Assembly (NCBI GenBank): GCA_003279635.1
Contig: QCHK01000002.1
Coordinates: forward strand, 82,848-146,847
Reading direction: 5' to 3'
DNA length: 64,000 nucleotides
Origin: Prochlorococcus sp. AG-402-B05
GTDB lineage: Bacteria; Cyanobacteriota; Cyanobacteriia; PCC-6307; Cyanobiaceae
Shown here: in pieces, positions 47,287-56,196 of the stretch
Layout of the letters: each line of letters opens with the position of its first letter
Numbering within the stretch: the stretch's first letter is position 1
Position numbers and translations under genes: made by a program
Notes under the pieces: model-generated
What the model was told of the DNA's origin: nothing
The model's input: only the letters and a program-made list of their open reading frames with translations
The model's database searches: none

Positions 47287-47556
47287 ATGTCTTTGATCTC
47301 GATTGTGTGTTTAATCCCTTTTGGATTAATTGGAGCTGTTAATCCGATAATTACATTATCTGCTTATGCGGTATTGGGGGGCGGGTATTTATTTGTAGTT
47401 CCTTTATTTCTTTTTTATTGGATGAATAATCGTTGGAATGTTATGGGAAAGTTTGAACGCCTTTTTATATATGGACTTGTGTTTCTTTTCTTTCCCGGAA
47501 TGGTTTTGTTTGCCCCGTTTCTTAATTTAAGAATGAATGGGAAAAAGGAGTCTTGA
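47287..47556 (+). CDS. ndhL: NAD(P)H-quinone oxidoreductase subunit L
   Basis: Small membrane subunit specific to the cyanobacterial and plastid NDH-1 complex, which carries out cyclic electron flow, respiration and CO2 uptake. It has 89 residues and two membrane helices: [20 protein letters not shown] and [20 protein letters not shown], with the conserved [15 protein letters not shown] between and PFLNLRM after. The first 20 residues ([18 protein letters not shown]) look unlike NdhL and have no Shine-Dalgarno, so the true start may be further in. Gene order ndhL-DUF3007-trpA is common in cyanobacteria. Confidence 0.92.
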   Translation: MSLISIVCLIPFGLIGAVNPIITLSAYAVLGGGYLFVVPLFLFYWMNNRWNVMGKFERLFIYGLVFLFFPGMVLFAPFLNLRMNGKKES

Positions 47557-47559
47557 ACT

Positions 47560-47892
47560 TTGACAAGAGCACAGGTTTTTCAAATAGGTTTGATTGTTTT
47601 TGTTTTAGGAGGCTTGGGATATGAAGTGTTTCAGTTACTTGGATTTGAATCAATATCAGCTGGTATTGCTGCACAGTCAATATTAATTTTGATTATTTTT
47701 GCATGGACAGCTTCTTACCTTTTTAGGGTTTTTTCTGGGAATATGACTTTTATGGAGCAACGTAAAAGATACAGAGAGGCTTATGAAAAATTGACTGATG
47801 AAAAAATCAGAGAAAAGTTTGAGGCAATGACAGATGAAGAAAAGAATGAATTACTAAAATCCGTTGAGGAAGAAAGTATTGAACAAACTTGA
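47560..47892 (+). CDS. DUF3007 membrane protein
   Basis: A 110-residue protein with two N-terminal membrane helices (QIGLIVFVLGGLGYEVFQLL and AAQSILILIIFAWTASYLF) and a charged cytoplasmic C-terminus (MEQRKRYREAYEKLTDEKI). It matches the DUF3007 family, which occurs in cyanobacteria and plants, often next to ndhL. Its role is unknown; assembly or function of the NDH-1 complex is suggested only by gene order. It starts with TTG 3 nt after the ndhL stop, so it is very likely cotranslated. Confidence 0.88.
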   Translation: MTRAQVFQIGLIVFVLGGLGYEVFQLLGFESISAGIAAQSILILIIFAWTASYLFRVFSGNMTFMEQRKRYREAYEKLTDEKIREKFEAMTDEEKNELLKSVEEESIEQT

Positions 47893-47975
47893 TTTTTAAT
47901 TACTAAGTCTCAATAATTTTTTACTCTTAGGGATACAAAAATGATAAAAAAGAAAGAGACCCAAGGCTTAGAACA

Positions 47976-48776
47976 TTGAAAAGTACAAATATCAGTAAGT
48001 CTTTTTTCAAAATAAAAAAGGAGAAAAGAATTGCACTTATGCCTTTCCTTATGGCAGGTGACCCTGATTTGGAAACTACAGCAAAGATTTTGTTAGAGCT
48101 TCAGGCAAATGGCGCTGACATGATTGAGCTAGGCATTCCATACAGTGATCCTTTAGCAGATGGACCGATTATTCAATTAGCAGCTTCTCGAGCTCTCTCT
48201 GCAGGAACCTCTCCTGACAGGGTTTTTAAAATGTTGTTTGATTTGAGAGATCAATTGACAATACCAATAATTTTATTTACTTACTCAAACCCACTTATTA
48301 ATAAAGGTCTGGAAGAATTTTGCTTGCAAGCTTCGAAAGTAGGTGTTTCAGGACTTGTCGTACCCGATCTTCCTCTAGAGGAAGCAGAAAAACTTTCTGA
48401 TATTGCTGAATCTAAGGAAATTGATTTGGTTTTACTTGTTGCTCCTACAACCCCAAAGGATCGTATGAAAAAAATCGCAGCGACTTCTAATGGATTCACT
48501 TATCTTGTAAGTGTTACTGGGGTAACTGGAGAAAGGTCGTCATTAGAAGATAATGTAGGATCTCTTGTGCAACAACTAAAAGATTCTTCATCTAGTCCAA
48601 TTGCAGTGGGCTTTGGAATTTCGGATGTAAAACACATTGAACAAGTTAGAGAATGGGGCGCTGATGGCGCAATTGTTGGTAGTGCTTTAGTTAAAAGAAT
48701 TGCTAATGCCTCGATCGAAATGAAAGTCGAAGAAGCTGGTTCTTTTTGTAAAGAACTAAGAGCTGCAACTAATTAA
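47976..48776 (+). CDS. trpA: tryptophan synthase alpha subunit
   Basis: TIM-barrel enzyme that releases indole from indole-3-glycerol phosphate and channels it to TrpB. The 266 residues include [16 protein letters not shown], the catalytic Glu in [17 protein letters not shown], the catalytic Asp in [27 protein letters not shown], and [14 protein letters not shown]. The start is a TTG. A 12-codon upstream frame (ATG at 47941) ends across this start (TTGA overlap) and may couple its translation; it has no Trp codons. It is the third gene of ndhL-DUF3007-trpA. Confidence 0.95.
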   Translation: MKSTNISKSFFKIKKEKRIALMPFLMAGDPDLETTAKILLELQANGADMIELGIPYSDPLADGPIIQLAASRALSAGTSPDRVFKMLFDLRDQLTIPIILFTYSNPLINKGLEEFCLQASKVGVSGLVVPDLPLEEAEKLSDIAESKEIDLVLLVAPTTPKDRMKKIAATSNGFTYLVSVTGVTGERSSLEDNVGSLVQQLKDSSSSPIAVGFGISDVKHIEQVREWGADGAIVGSALVKRIANASIEMKVEEAGSFCKELRAATN

Positions 48777-48868
48777 TATTTTTTTAAATAGCAACAGATC
48801 AAGCTGAATATTGAATTCTTTTCTATGTTTTATCTTGAGAAATATTATCTTTATTTAACTTGAAAACC

Positions 48869-49138
48869 ATGGATCAATTTGTCCTTTGGGGGTCTTACTG
48901 TGAAGATGCTCTACTAAAGAGGACACCTTTTAGGGAGGAGCATCTTCAAAGGCTCTCATTACTTAAGGAAAAAGGTATATTAATAACTTTAGGCCCGACA
49001 AAATGTAATAGATATGTTTTTGGGATATTTAAATCGGGGGACATTGAATATATAAGAAGTCTTATCAAAGAGGACGTTTACTGGAGAGAGGGAATATGGA
49101 CTAATTTCGAAATTTACTCTTGGACCCAAGCTTTTTGA
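48869..49138 (+). CDS. YCII-related protein
   Basis: An 89-residue protein of the YciI dimeric alpha-beta barrel family, starting MDQFVLWGSYCEDALLKR from the ATG at 48869 (a TTG three codons earlier is possible). It shows the family's HLQRLSLLKEKGILITLGPT and FGIFKSGDIEYIRSLIKEDVYWREG. YciI-like proteins have been proposed as small enzymes or decarboxylase/dehydrochlorinase relatives, but most are uncharacterised. The 3' end overlaps the convergent cytochrome gene by 25 nt. Confidence 0.85.
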   Translation: MDQFVLWGSYCEDALLKRTPFREEHLQRLSLLKEKGILITLGPTKCNRYVFGIFKSGDIEYIRSLIKEDVYWREGIWTNFEIYSWTQAF

Positions 49139-49485
49139 GCTTGCTCCCAGACCCAATTAGCTACGATTTGATCGCCATTATCTCCTAGCTCATCTTCATA
49201 ACCACTCATTATCCCTACCCCTTGTCTTGCTATCTTCGCTATGGCTTCTGGATTGTCAATTCCATTACGCTTTAATGATGAAAGCTTCAAATTCTTTGAT
49301 CTTCTGATTATGTTCCCACCATTAATATGACATCCAGCACAGTTGTGGTTAAAAAGATTTCCCCCTGAATCTGCTTCAATAGCATTGATCTCTTTCGGCG
49401 AAATTAAATAAAAAAATGTGCAACAAATACTGATTAGAAAAAAAACTCTTAATTTTATGAAAAAAAAATTTGTATTTTTTTTCAT
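49114..49485 (-). CDS. small secreted c-type cytochrome (cytochrome c6-like)
   Basis: Exported monohaem cytochrome c, 123 residues. The signal peptide (basic KKNTNFFFIKLR, hydrophobic FFLISICCTFFYLI) ends near EINA. The haem-binding motif is NHNCAGCHINGGN. The axial methionine is probably in GVGIMSGYEDEL, and the C-terminal helix VANWVWEQAQKAW resembles cytochrome c6. It could replace plastocyanin (petE, 55.8 kb) as electron carrier to photosystem I or serve respiration. Its 3' end overlaps the convergent YCII gene by 25 nt. Confidence 0.87.
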   Translation of the reverse strand: MKKNTNFFFIKLRVFFLISICCTFFYLISPKEINAIEADSGGNLFNHNCAGCHINGGNIIRRSKNLKLSSLKRNGIDNPEAIAKIARQGVGIMSGYEDELGDNGDQIVANWVWEQAQKAWVQE

Positions 49486-49498
49486 AGCCTTGTAAAAC

Positions 49499-49831
49499 TT
49501 ATTTATTAAAATTAATTTTTGAAAGATCCTCACAAATCTCGTCAAGAAGATCAAGTTGTCCAGAAGAATTTAATTCAAAGCTCTGCTTTGAATTAAATTC
49601 TTCACCGTTTGTCCATAACTCTTCAACTTTACAAAGTCGATTTGCAACTTTTGGAATACCACCAGAATTAAAATCTTTTTTTAAAGATTCAATTAAAGTT
49701 GGCATTCTTGCTGAAGGGAGATGAAGGCTTTGGCAAAGTTCTGATTGTGTTCTACCTGTTTGCCTTAACCAGTCTTTGATTAGGAGTACTAGATCCTCTT
49801 CGATATCTTTTGACCAGAGCTCTTTGCTCAT
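49499..49831 (-). CDS. small HTH-like hypothetical protein in sigma-factor operon
   Basis: A 110-residue protein from the ATG at 49831, which overlaps the upstream stop as ATGA, a classic coupling signal. The N-terminal part (LIKDWLRQTGRTQSELCQSLHLPSARMPTLIESL) looks like a Xre-type helix-turn-helix. The C-terminal half is acidic (QLDLLDEICEDLSKIN). No family recognised. It is the third gene of sigma factor - DUF1232 - this gene, followed 13 nt later by the cytochrome. It may be a regulator tied to the sigma factor, by position only. Confidence 0.7.
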   Translation of the reverse strand: MSKELWSKDIEEDLVLLIKDWLRQTGRTQSELCQSLHLPSARMPTLIESLKKDFNSGGIPKVANRLCKVEELWTNGEEFNSKQSFELNSSGQLDLLDEICEDLSKINFNK

Positions 49832-50193
49832 AGTGGAAACCATTTATCCAGCTTGGATTTTGCTCTGAATTTCATCTCTGGAGTAATGTGATGTTGCCAT
49901 AGAGTAATGACTGCTGTTAGCGCCACAAGATCATCGCTAAAACCTGAGGCAGGAATAAAGTCGGGAATTAAATCAAAAGGAACAATTAAATAAGTAAGTG
50001 CTCCCATAATGGAGAGCCTCACTTGGGGAGGAGTTGAATTATCCATGATAAGTTCAAATCCCTCTAAAGCAGGCATTGCAATTACTCTGCCTGCTCTTAA
50101 TAAGATCTTTTTAAGTACCCCCTCATCGATAACAGAACTTTCAAGTACTTCTGCTTCATATACTTCTTTATTGGATTTACTTGAACTAACCAC
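49828..50193 (-). CDS. YkvA-like DUF1232 membrane protein
   Basis: About 121 residues from a GTG at 50193, 2 nt after the sigma-factor stop codon. The open frame extends further up but that part overlaps the sigma gene and is not family-like. The diagnostic segment is YLIVPFDLIPDFIPASGFSDDLVALTAVI, the DUF1232 core with its DLIPD motif and a hydrophobic helix. Function is unknown; members are small membrane-linked proteins. Tight packing with the sigma factor and the coupled HTH-like gene implies a shared transcript. Confidence 0.82.
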   Translation of the reverse strand: MVSSSKSNKEVYEAEVLESSVIDEGVLKKILLRAGRVIAMPALEGFELIMDNSTPPQVRLSIMGALTYLIVPFDLIPDFIPASGFSDDLVALTAVITLWQHHITPEMKFRAKSKLDKWFPL

Positions 50194-50195
50194 AA

Positions 50196-51119
50196 TTAAA
50201 TACTTGTCTCTAAAAGCCCACTTTGAATCCCTGTCTTTCTCAATTTTCTTAATGCACGTTGAACTACTTGTCTGCAATATTCTCTGCTGCAATTCATTTG
50301 TCTGGCAACTTCGGCTAGCGTTCTCCATTCATTCGATCCATCTAGGCCAAATCGAAGACTTAGTATAGTTCTCTCTTTGGGTGTGAGATTTGATTTATCC
50401 AATAATGACCAAGCTGATGCACTTCTTTCTGATAATTCAGCTAGCTCCATGGGAGGGACTTCCTCACTTGGAAGAATATCGACAAGCTCAGAAGGATCTG
50501 CTTTAGATTTGACTGCCCCTTGCAAGCTCACTGTGATACTTCTCAACTCGCATGCAAGTAATTCTTCTACTTGCTCTAAAGGAATTTTCATTTGTATGGC
50601 TATTTGTTTAGTTGAGGGATGAACCCCAAGCTCTTGCATTAGTAGAGACTTGGCAGCACGAAGTTTTGTTAGTTTTTCATTTATATTTACAGGGATTCGT
50701 ATTGCTCTACTTTGCGTTGACAGCGCTCTATTAAGTCCTTGTCTAATCCACCAGTAAGCGTAAGTTGAAAATCGATGACCTCTTTTGGGATCGTATTTCT
50801 CAACAGCTCTTGTTAACCCTAAGGTACCCTCTTGAATCAAATCAAGAAGTTCAAGCCCTTTGCCTTGATAGCGCTTGGCTAAATTCACAACAAGCCTCAA
50901 ATTTGCTGTGATCATTTTATTCTTGGCCCGCTCCCCTGCCTTAAACCTTTTCTTCTCTGCGCTTGAATATTCGCACTCTGGTCCATTGCCTCCAGCTTGT
51001 TGACAGCGTTCATTAAGTGCAACCATTGCTTGCACTTCTCTACCCAATGTGAGTTCTTGCTCTGGTGTGAGCAATTCGTGTCTTCCTATTTCTCCAAGAA
51101 AGTCGCTTAAAGAACTCAC
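50196..51119 (-). CDS. RNA polymerase sigma factor, group 2 (RpoD-like)
   Basis: A 307-residue sigma-70 factor of the cyanobacterial group 2 type: close to the principal sigma but lacking its long region 1.1. Region 1.2 is [20 protein letters not shown]. Region 2 has [25 protein letters not shown] and [18 protein letters not shown] (2.3-2.4). Region 4 has [15 protein letters not shown] and the helix-turn-helix [19 protein letters not shown]. An unusually strong Shine-Dalgarno (AAGGAGG) is 8 nt before the GTG start. These factors handle stress, light/dark or nutrient responses. It leads an operon with DUF1232 and HTH-like genes. Confidence 0.93.
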   Translation of the reverse strand: MSSLSDFLGEIGRHELLTPEQELTLGREVQAMVALNERCQQAGGNGPECEYSSAEKKRFKAGERAKNKMITANLRLVVNLAKRYQGKGLELLDLIQEGTLGLTRAVEKYDPKRGHRFSTYAYWWIRQGLNRALSTQSRAIRIPVNINEKLTKLRAAKSLLMQELGVHPSTKQIAIQMKIPLEQVEELLACELRSITVSLQGAVKSKADPSELVDILPSEEVPPMELAELSERSASAWSLLDKSNLTPKERTILSLRFGLDGSNEWRTLAEVARQMNCSREYCRQVVQRALRKLRKTGIQSGLLETSI

Positions 51120-51579
51120 GATTTATTCCTCCTTATACTTATAACCTAGAGAAAAATGGTTTACTTTCAATAGGCGTAATAAAGTGTTCGGAATTTATTA
51201 GTAATCCTTTTGTCTATTCTTAATGCCTTCAATAGGTCAATTAATCTAAAAAAAAATTCCTCTGTTCTTTAGTTGGCTTTTTTGAAATGAAATTAGATAA
51301 ATTATGTTTTAATTAAAATATCTTAAAATCATTGATATGAAAGACATTCTTTAAAGTAGTTTTTTGATCTATAAAACTCTTTAAAGATTTTTTAGTCTCG
51401 AAAAATTATTTTTTAGTACTACTTCCGATTTTAGGTAAACGAAAAATCACCAAAGATTTAGGAAAATTGGTTGATTTGTTTTTTTCTCTTTCAAGACTTT
51501 TATTAATTTAATTCTTTGTCTTTCTACCAAAGAAACTTATTTATAAGTAAAAAAAATTATATAAGAGTTTGTTCTTTTT
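51120..51579. other. 460-nt AT-rich spacer upstream of the sigma-factor operon
   Basis: No credible protein gene. It includes the strong Shine-Dalgarno of the sigma gene (51128-51134, minus strand) and must hold its promoter. A long AT-only hairpin lies at 51349-51386. The rest is very AT-rich with no tRNA or recognisable RNA. It is one of the longest gene-free stretches in this compact window. Confidence 0.6.
51349..51386 (+). other. 14-bp hairpin with following T run
   Basis: CTTTAAAG (bulged T) AGTTTT pairs with AAAACT CTTTAAAG around a 9-nt loop. ATTTTTT follows on the + strand. The shape is a terminator, but no + strand gene precedes it, so it might end an unknown small RNA. Confidence 0.4.
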
Positions 51580-52224
51580 CTATTGATTTCTTCTGGGAGC
51601 ACCTCTTCTTTTTACTAAAACTTTTAGAACTTCTTCCCAAGAAACGTTTTGATGGGCTAAAGAAACTTGCATATGAAAAAGTAGATCTGCAGCCTCATTA
51701 GCAACTGAAATAGGATTTTTATCTTTACAAGCCATAATAAATTCTGCTGTTTCTTCGCCTATCTTTTTTAGGATTTTATTATCGCCTTCCTTCAAAAGAG
51801 TATTTGTATAGCTTCCCTCTTCAGGATTACTCTTACGACTCTCTATGACTTTGAATAATTCACTACAAGCATCAGATGGAGGGTAAAGAACGTCTTCATT
51901 TGTTTCTAAATCTTTAAAGAAACAACTTCTTTTTCCTGTATGGCAGGCGATTGAACCAATTTGCTCAATTGATAAAAGTATTGTATCTGAATCGCAATCA
52001 GTCCTAATTCCTTTCAATTTTTGAAAATGCCCGCTCGTTTTTCCTTTGTGCCAAAGTTCTTTCCTTGAACGACTCCAATAGTGAACTTCACCAGATTCTA
52101 ATGTTTTTGTAATGGATTCTTTGTTCATCCATGCCATCATTAAAATTGCGCCATCAACCCAATCTTGCGCTATGGCTGGGATTAAGCCGTTTTGATCAAA
52201 ATGAAGATTATCTATAAAAAGCAT
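51580..52224 (-). CDS. hisIE: bifunctional phosphoribosyl-AMP cyclohydrolase / phosphoribosyl-ATP pyrophosphatase
   Basis: Steps 2 and 3 of histidine synthesis in one 214-residue protein. The HisI domain (1-115) has [33 protein letters not shown] and the zinc/metal motifs [14 protein letters not shown] and [10 protein letters not shown]. The HisE domain (125-214) has the pyrophosphatase motif [13 protein letters not shown] and [17 protein letters not shown]. Order and length are normal for cyanobacteria. It precedes no other his gene; the neighbouring genes are unrelated. Confidence 0.96.
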   Translation of the reverse strand: MLFIDNLHFDQNGLIPAIAQDWVDGAILMMAWMNKESITKTLESGEVHYWSRSRKELWHKGKTSGHFQKLKGIRTDCDSDTILLSIEQIGSIACHTGKRSCFFKDLETNEDVLYPPSDACSELFKVIESRKSNPEEGSYTNTLLKEGDNKILKKIGEETAEFIMACKDKNPISVANEAADLLFHMQVSLAHQNVSWEEVLKVLVKRRGAPRRNQ

Positions 52225-52301
52225 TTTTAATTAAGCCAATTAGGCTTTTTAACTCTAATTATTTAAATTTAATCCTCTATTGGTTTTTTATTCATCTTTT
52301 T

Positions 52302-52772
52302 ATGACGATTAAAGATATTCCATTTAATTGCTCAAAGCATTTTAAAGACTATCCATGCTCTCACCGTCAATGGAAACATAAAGGTCACTGTCGTTATGTT
52401 CATGGATACAGTCGAAGCTTTACCTTTTGTTTTGTTTCAAACAAACTTGATGCAAATGGCTTCGTTGTCGATTTCTCTAGTCTGAGACCTTTGGAAGAAC
52501 AGTTGAAAGATCATTTTGATCATACTTTTCTAGTCAATTCTGATGATCCTCTTCTTGAAACATGGAAAGAACTTCACTCTAAAGAAGTACTGGATCTTAG
52601 AGTTATGAACAATGTTGGTATGGAATCAACTGCTGAATTAGTGTGGGGATGGGCAAATGATTTATTATTTTCAAGAGAGAAAGGTAGATCTTGTTGTTGG
52701 AAAGCAATAGCTCATGAAAATGAAGTTAATTCCGCTAGTTATACCTTGCTCCCTGAGTGGTTCAATTCTTAA
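52302..52772 (+). CDS. 6-pyruvoyl-tetrahydropterin synthase / QueD-like protein, altered zinc site
   Basis: A 156-residue protein of the PTPS/QueD T-fold family. The family Cys-x3-His-Gly-His motif appears as CRYVHGYSR: C30 and H34 are kept, but the second His (a zinc ligand in QueD) is Tyr36. NGFVVDFSSLRPLEE, the DHTFL segment (H74) and the Glu-containing MESTAELVWGW are otherwise typical. A probable first zinc His is H13. A Cys- and His-rich insert (PCSHRQWKHKGHC) sits before the motif and may supply a replacement ligand. It could act in pterin or 7-deazaguanine synthesis, or have lost catalysis. Confidence 0.82.
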   Translation: MTIKDIPFNCSKHFKDYPCSHRQWKHKGHCRYVHGYSRSFTFCFVSNKLDANGFVVDFSSLRPLEEQLKDHFDHTFLVNSDDPLLETWKELHSKEVLDLRVMNNVGMESTAELVWGWANDLLFSREKGRSCCWKAIAHENEVNSASYTLLPEWFNS

Positions 52773-52817
52773 TACAGCAAGTCTTCCTGTTGAAATAAAA
52801 TTAACGTTTTCAGTTTT

Positions 52818-55409
52818 TTAGTTGAATATTAATTTTGATTCTTTATTCTCAACTTTTATAGTGCTTCCCTCTTTATATTTGCCTTTAAGAATATATTTTG
52901 CTATTTCACTTTCTAATTCTTTTTGAATAACTCTTTTTAAGGGCCTAGCACCATAGCTTGGGTTGTATCCAAGTTCAGTAATCAAAGATAGGACATCGTC
53001 ATCAGTTTCAAGCTCGATTCCTTTAGCTTCTAGCCTTTCTCTTAAACGGTTTAATTGTAAATCGACTACTTTAAGTAGTGTTTCTTTTTTAAGTGGTTCA
53101 AAATTAATTATTTCATCAAGTCTGTTTAGGAACTCAGGCCTGAAATTTGATTTCAGCTCTTGATTAATAAGTTCATCTATATTTGTCGACGGATCATTAT
53201 TTACATCATTTTCAGAGATTAATTCGCTTCCTAAATTACTGGTGAGAATAATAATAGTGTTTTTGAAATTTGTTGTTCTTCCTTGTCCATCAGTTACTCG
53301 GCCTTCGTCAAGTATCTGAAGCAATACATTGAAAACATCTTTATGTGCTTTTTCAATTTCATCGAAGAGCAAAACGCAATAAGGTTTTCTTCTGATTGCT
53401 TCTGTTAATTGACCACCTGCTTCGTAACCAACGTAACCAGGAGGAGCGCCAATTAAGCGACTTATAGAGTGCTTTTCCATATATTCAGACATGTCTATTC
53501 TGATTAAGGCATTTTCACTATCAAAAAGTTGAGAAGCCAAAGCCTTGGACAATTCTGTCTTCCCCACGCCTGTCGGTCCTAAAAATAAAAAACTTGCGAT
53601 TGGTCTGCTTGGATCACTAAGTCCTGTCCTAGATCTTTGTATCGCAGAAGATATTGATTGAACGGCTTTATCTTGACCAATAACTTTTTTTTGAAGCTGA
53701 GATTCAAGATTGAGTAATTTTTCAATTTCAGTTTGAGCCAGTCTTTTAACGGGAATAGATGTCCACTTTGCAATTATTTCAGCTACATCATCGGCTAAAA
53801 CCTCTTCTCTCAAAAGTGATTTTTCGGCATTTTGAGAGGAATTTTTTAGATTAAGTTCTTTAGATTTTAAATTTTGTTGATAATTCACAAGGGTACCGTA
53901 TTCAAGTTCAGCAGCTCTATTTAGGTCATAATTTCTTTTTGCTTTTTCTATTTCTAGTTGTACTTTCTCAATGTCTTCTTTAAGTGTTGAAATTTCTTCG
54001 ATTGATTCTTTTTCTTGTTTCCATTTTTTTGTTACTTCAATTTGATTTTTTGTTAGCAATGCTAGTTCTGTAGTAATTAATTCTAATCTCTCTTTACTTG
54101 AACTGTCTGACTCACCTTCCAAAGATAATTTCTCCATCTCAAGTTGGATGATTTTTCTATCAATCTCATCAATTTCTTCTGGTTTTGATGTTATTTCCAT
54201 TTTTAAACGTGAGGCTGATTCATCTATTAGATCTATTGCTTTGTCAGGTAAAAACCTCTCTGGTAAATATCTATTGCTCAATATCGCCGCAGCTATTAGA
54301 GCGTTATCAGAGATACGAACACCATGATGGACTTCATATCTTTCTTTTAGTCCACGTAAGATGGAAATTGTATCTTGGACGGAGGGTTGTTTTACAAGTA
54401 TTTGCTGAAATCTTCTTTCCAGCGCAGGGTCTTTCTCAAAATTTTCTCTATGTTCATTTATGGTTGTTGCTCCAATGCATCTCAGTTCACCTCTAGCAAG
54501 CATTGGTTTTAGAAGATTACTAGCGTCCATCGCTCCACTACTTGCTCCTGCTCCGACGACAGTATGTATTTCATCGATGAACAAAATTATTTTCCCTTCT
54601 GAATCTGTGACATTTTTAAGTACTGACTTAAGTCTCTCTTCAAATTCACCACGGAATTTTGCACCTGCTATTAGTGCCCCCATGTCTAAGGAAATTAGTT
54701 GACGGTTTTCAAGAGCTGTAGGAACATCACCGTTGATAATTCTTTGTGCTAGACCCTCAATAATTGCTGTTTTGCCAACGCCAGCTTCTCCAATTAACAC
54801 AGGATTATTTTTGGTTCTGCGGCTTAGTATTTGAATCGTTCTCCGGATCTCCTCATCTCTTCCAATTACAGGATCTAATTTTCCATCTCTGGCGGCAGAG
54901 GTAAGGTCTAATCCGTACTTTTGAAGAGCTTCGTAGCTATTTTCAGCATTTTTCTGGGTCACTTTTTTGTCACCTCTAAGAACATTTATAGCCTCAAGAA
55001 GGCTCTTTTTGTCGACATGATTTTGTTCAAATAACCTATTACAAATTCTCTCGTCATCAAATAGGGAAATCACTAAATGTTCGCTTGAAATAAAATCATC
55101 TTTGAAAGATTGTTGAATGTTTTTTGCTCTTGAAATTGATAAAGATATATTTTTGCCAAAGAAAATAGATTCTTGGGCCTGTAGCATTTTTGGTTGGTTC
55201 CTTATGAAATTCTCTATTTCTGTGCGTAGATTTTTTATTACTCCACCCGATCTTTCTATTATTTTTATTGCTATTTCATTTTTCTTTAGAAGAGACAAAA
55301 AAAGATGTTCTGTCTCTAAAGTCTGATGTTTTTCAATTAATGCTAAATCTTTTGCATCAATAATCCCTTGCCAAGCACTGTTAGTGAAATCATCAGGATT
55401 TACCTTCAT
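52818..55409 (-). CDS. clpB: ClpB-type AAA+ disaggregase chaperone
   Basis: Hsp100 chaperone of 863 residues that works with DnaK to pull apart protein aggregates. It has an N-terminal Clp-repeat domain (1-145, [15 protein letters not shown]), a first AAA+ domain with Walker [17 protein letters not shown] and Walker [12 protein letters not shown], a coiled-coil middle domain (about 410-520, rich in Lys/Glu), and a second AAA+ domain with [17 protein letters not shown] and [11 protein letters not shown]. The middle domain marks it as ClpB rather than ClpC. Cyanobacteria often carry two clpB genes; which one this is cannot be decided here. Confidence 0.95.
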   Translation of the reverse strand: MKVNPDDFTNSAWQGIIDAKDLALIEKHQTLETEHLFLSLLKKNEIAIKIIERSGGVIKNLRTEIENFIRNQPKMLQAQESIFFGKNISLSISRAKNIQQSFKDDFISSEHLVISLFDDERICNRLFEQNHVDKKSLLEAINVLRGDKKVTQKNAENSYEALQKYGLDLTSAARDGKLDPVIGRDEEIRRTIQILSRRTKNNPVLIGEAGVGKTAIIEGLAQRIINGDVPTALENRQLISLDMGALIAGAKFRGEFEERLKSVLKNVTDSEGKIILFIDEIHTVVGAGASSGAMDASNLLKPMLARGELRCIGATTINEHRENFEKDPALERRFQQILVKQPSVQDTISILRGLKERYEVHHGVRISDNALIAAAILSNRYLPERFLPDKAIDLIDESASRLKMEITSKPEEIDEIDRKIIQLEMEKLSLEGESDSSSKERLELITTELALLTKNQIEVTKKWKQEKESIEEISTLKEDIEKVQLEIEKAKRNYDLNRAAELEYGTLVNYQQNLKSKELNLKNSSQNAEKSLLREEVLADDVAEIIAKWTSIPVKRLAQTEIEKLLNLESQLQKKVIGQDKAVQSISSAIQRSRTGLSDPSRPIASFLFLGPTGVGKTELSKALASQLFDSENALIRIDMSEYMEKHSISRLIGAPPGYVGYEAGGQLTEAIRRKPYCVLLFDEIEKAHKDVFNVLLQILDEGRVTDGQGRTTNFKNTIIILTSNLGSELISENDVNNDPSTNIDELINQELKSNFRPEFLNRLDEIINFEPLKKETLLKVVDLQLNRLRERLEAKGIELETDDDVLSLITELGYNPSYGARPLKRVIQKELESEIAKYILKGKYKEGSTIKVENKESKLIFN

Positions 55410-55741
55410 GCTTTAAATTAATTACCATACATATACTATTCAAATCTGTTGATTGAATAAATATAAGAAAACCGACCTTGTTGACTTGGGAAAATAAATT
55501 TGTTAGATCACTTTAATTTTTGGAACTAATTAGTTGAATTGGTAATATCTTAATTTTATCTACTTTAGACCTATTATTTATACTGATCAGCAGTTTTAAC
55601 GTAATTAAAAATTTTCCCAGTTTTTGGCAATTAACACTTTTCTCAACTAATCATAAATCCTTAGATGTTTTTAAATTGTAATGGTTTTTCCTCAAAAAAA
55701 TATGCTCAGTGAATTTGATTGAAGTTTTAAATATATATTTT
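55410..55741. other. 332-nt spacer between petE and clpB, no gene seen
   Basis: AT-rich minus-strand intergenic sequence upstream of clpB. It presumably contains the clpB promoter. I see no CIRCE-type heat-shock element (TTAGCACTC-N9-GAGTGCTAA), no RNA gene and no credible frame. It ends at the petE terminator. Confidence 0.55.
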
Positions 55742-55772
55742 CATAAAAAAAGATGGGGTCTCCCCCATCTTT
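55742..55772 (-). terminator. rho-independent terminator of petE
   Basis: On the minus strand AAAGATGGGG pairs perfectly with CCCCATCTTT around a GAGA tetraloop and runs into a T tract. It starts 19 nt after the petE stop. The 10-bp GC-rich stem makes this one of the strongest terminators in the window. Confidence 0.9.
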
Positions 55773-55791
55773 AATAAATTCTTTTGGAGAT

Positions 55792-56142
55792 TTAGTTGAC
55801 TACGATTTTCCCAACCATGCCTGCGCCCCTGTGAGGCTCGCAGTAAAAATCGTATGTTCCAGCTGTACTAAAAGTTCTCTCCCAAGACTCTCCTGGAGCG
55901 AAAGCTAAATCTGGATGACTAAGATCATCATTTCCGTCAAAAACAGCATTGTGAGGAGCTAGTTTGTTATTTACAAACTTTACGGTGTCACCAGCGCTTA
56001 TGTTTAGGGTGCTTGGTTCGAAAGCAAGCATTCCAGCATCGGTTCCAAGCTTGACTTCAACAGTTGAAGCATTCACATTGGATACGCCAATTACTAGGAA
56101 TGCGAAGAAAGCAAATAACGCTGTTGAAATAGAACGAATCAT
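55792..56142 (-). CDS. petE: plastocyanin
   Basis: Lumenal blue copper protein carrying electrons from cytochrome b6f to photosystem I or cytochrome oxidase. Residues 1-25 are a signal peptide ([18 protein letters not shown] ... VNA) for the thylakoid lumen. The mature protein has the copper ligands: His in [12 protein letters not shown], and Cys, His and Met in [14 protein letters not shown] (C..H..M pattern). The 116-residue precursor is normal. It has its own strong terminator, in keeping with a highly expressed single gene. Confidence 0.97.
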   Translation of the reverse strand: MIRSISTALFAFFAFLVIGVSNVNASTVEVKLGTDAGMLAFEPSTLNISAGDTVKFVNNKLAPHNAVFDGNDDLSHPDLAFAPGESWERTFSTAGTYDFYCEPHRGAGMVGKIVVN

Positions 56143-56196
56143 GGATTTAATTCTTTTCTTTTTTTAATTTTACTACTTTAGCTTCTGTTTGCCATT

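Noticed and set aside
51516..51701. 61-residue + strand open frame overlapping the end of hisIE
   Set aside because: Half of it is antisense to hisIE; composition is Phe/Leu/Lys-rich noise of AT-rich DNA, with no ribosome binding site.
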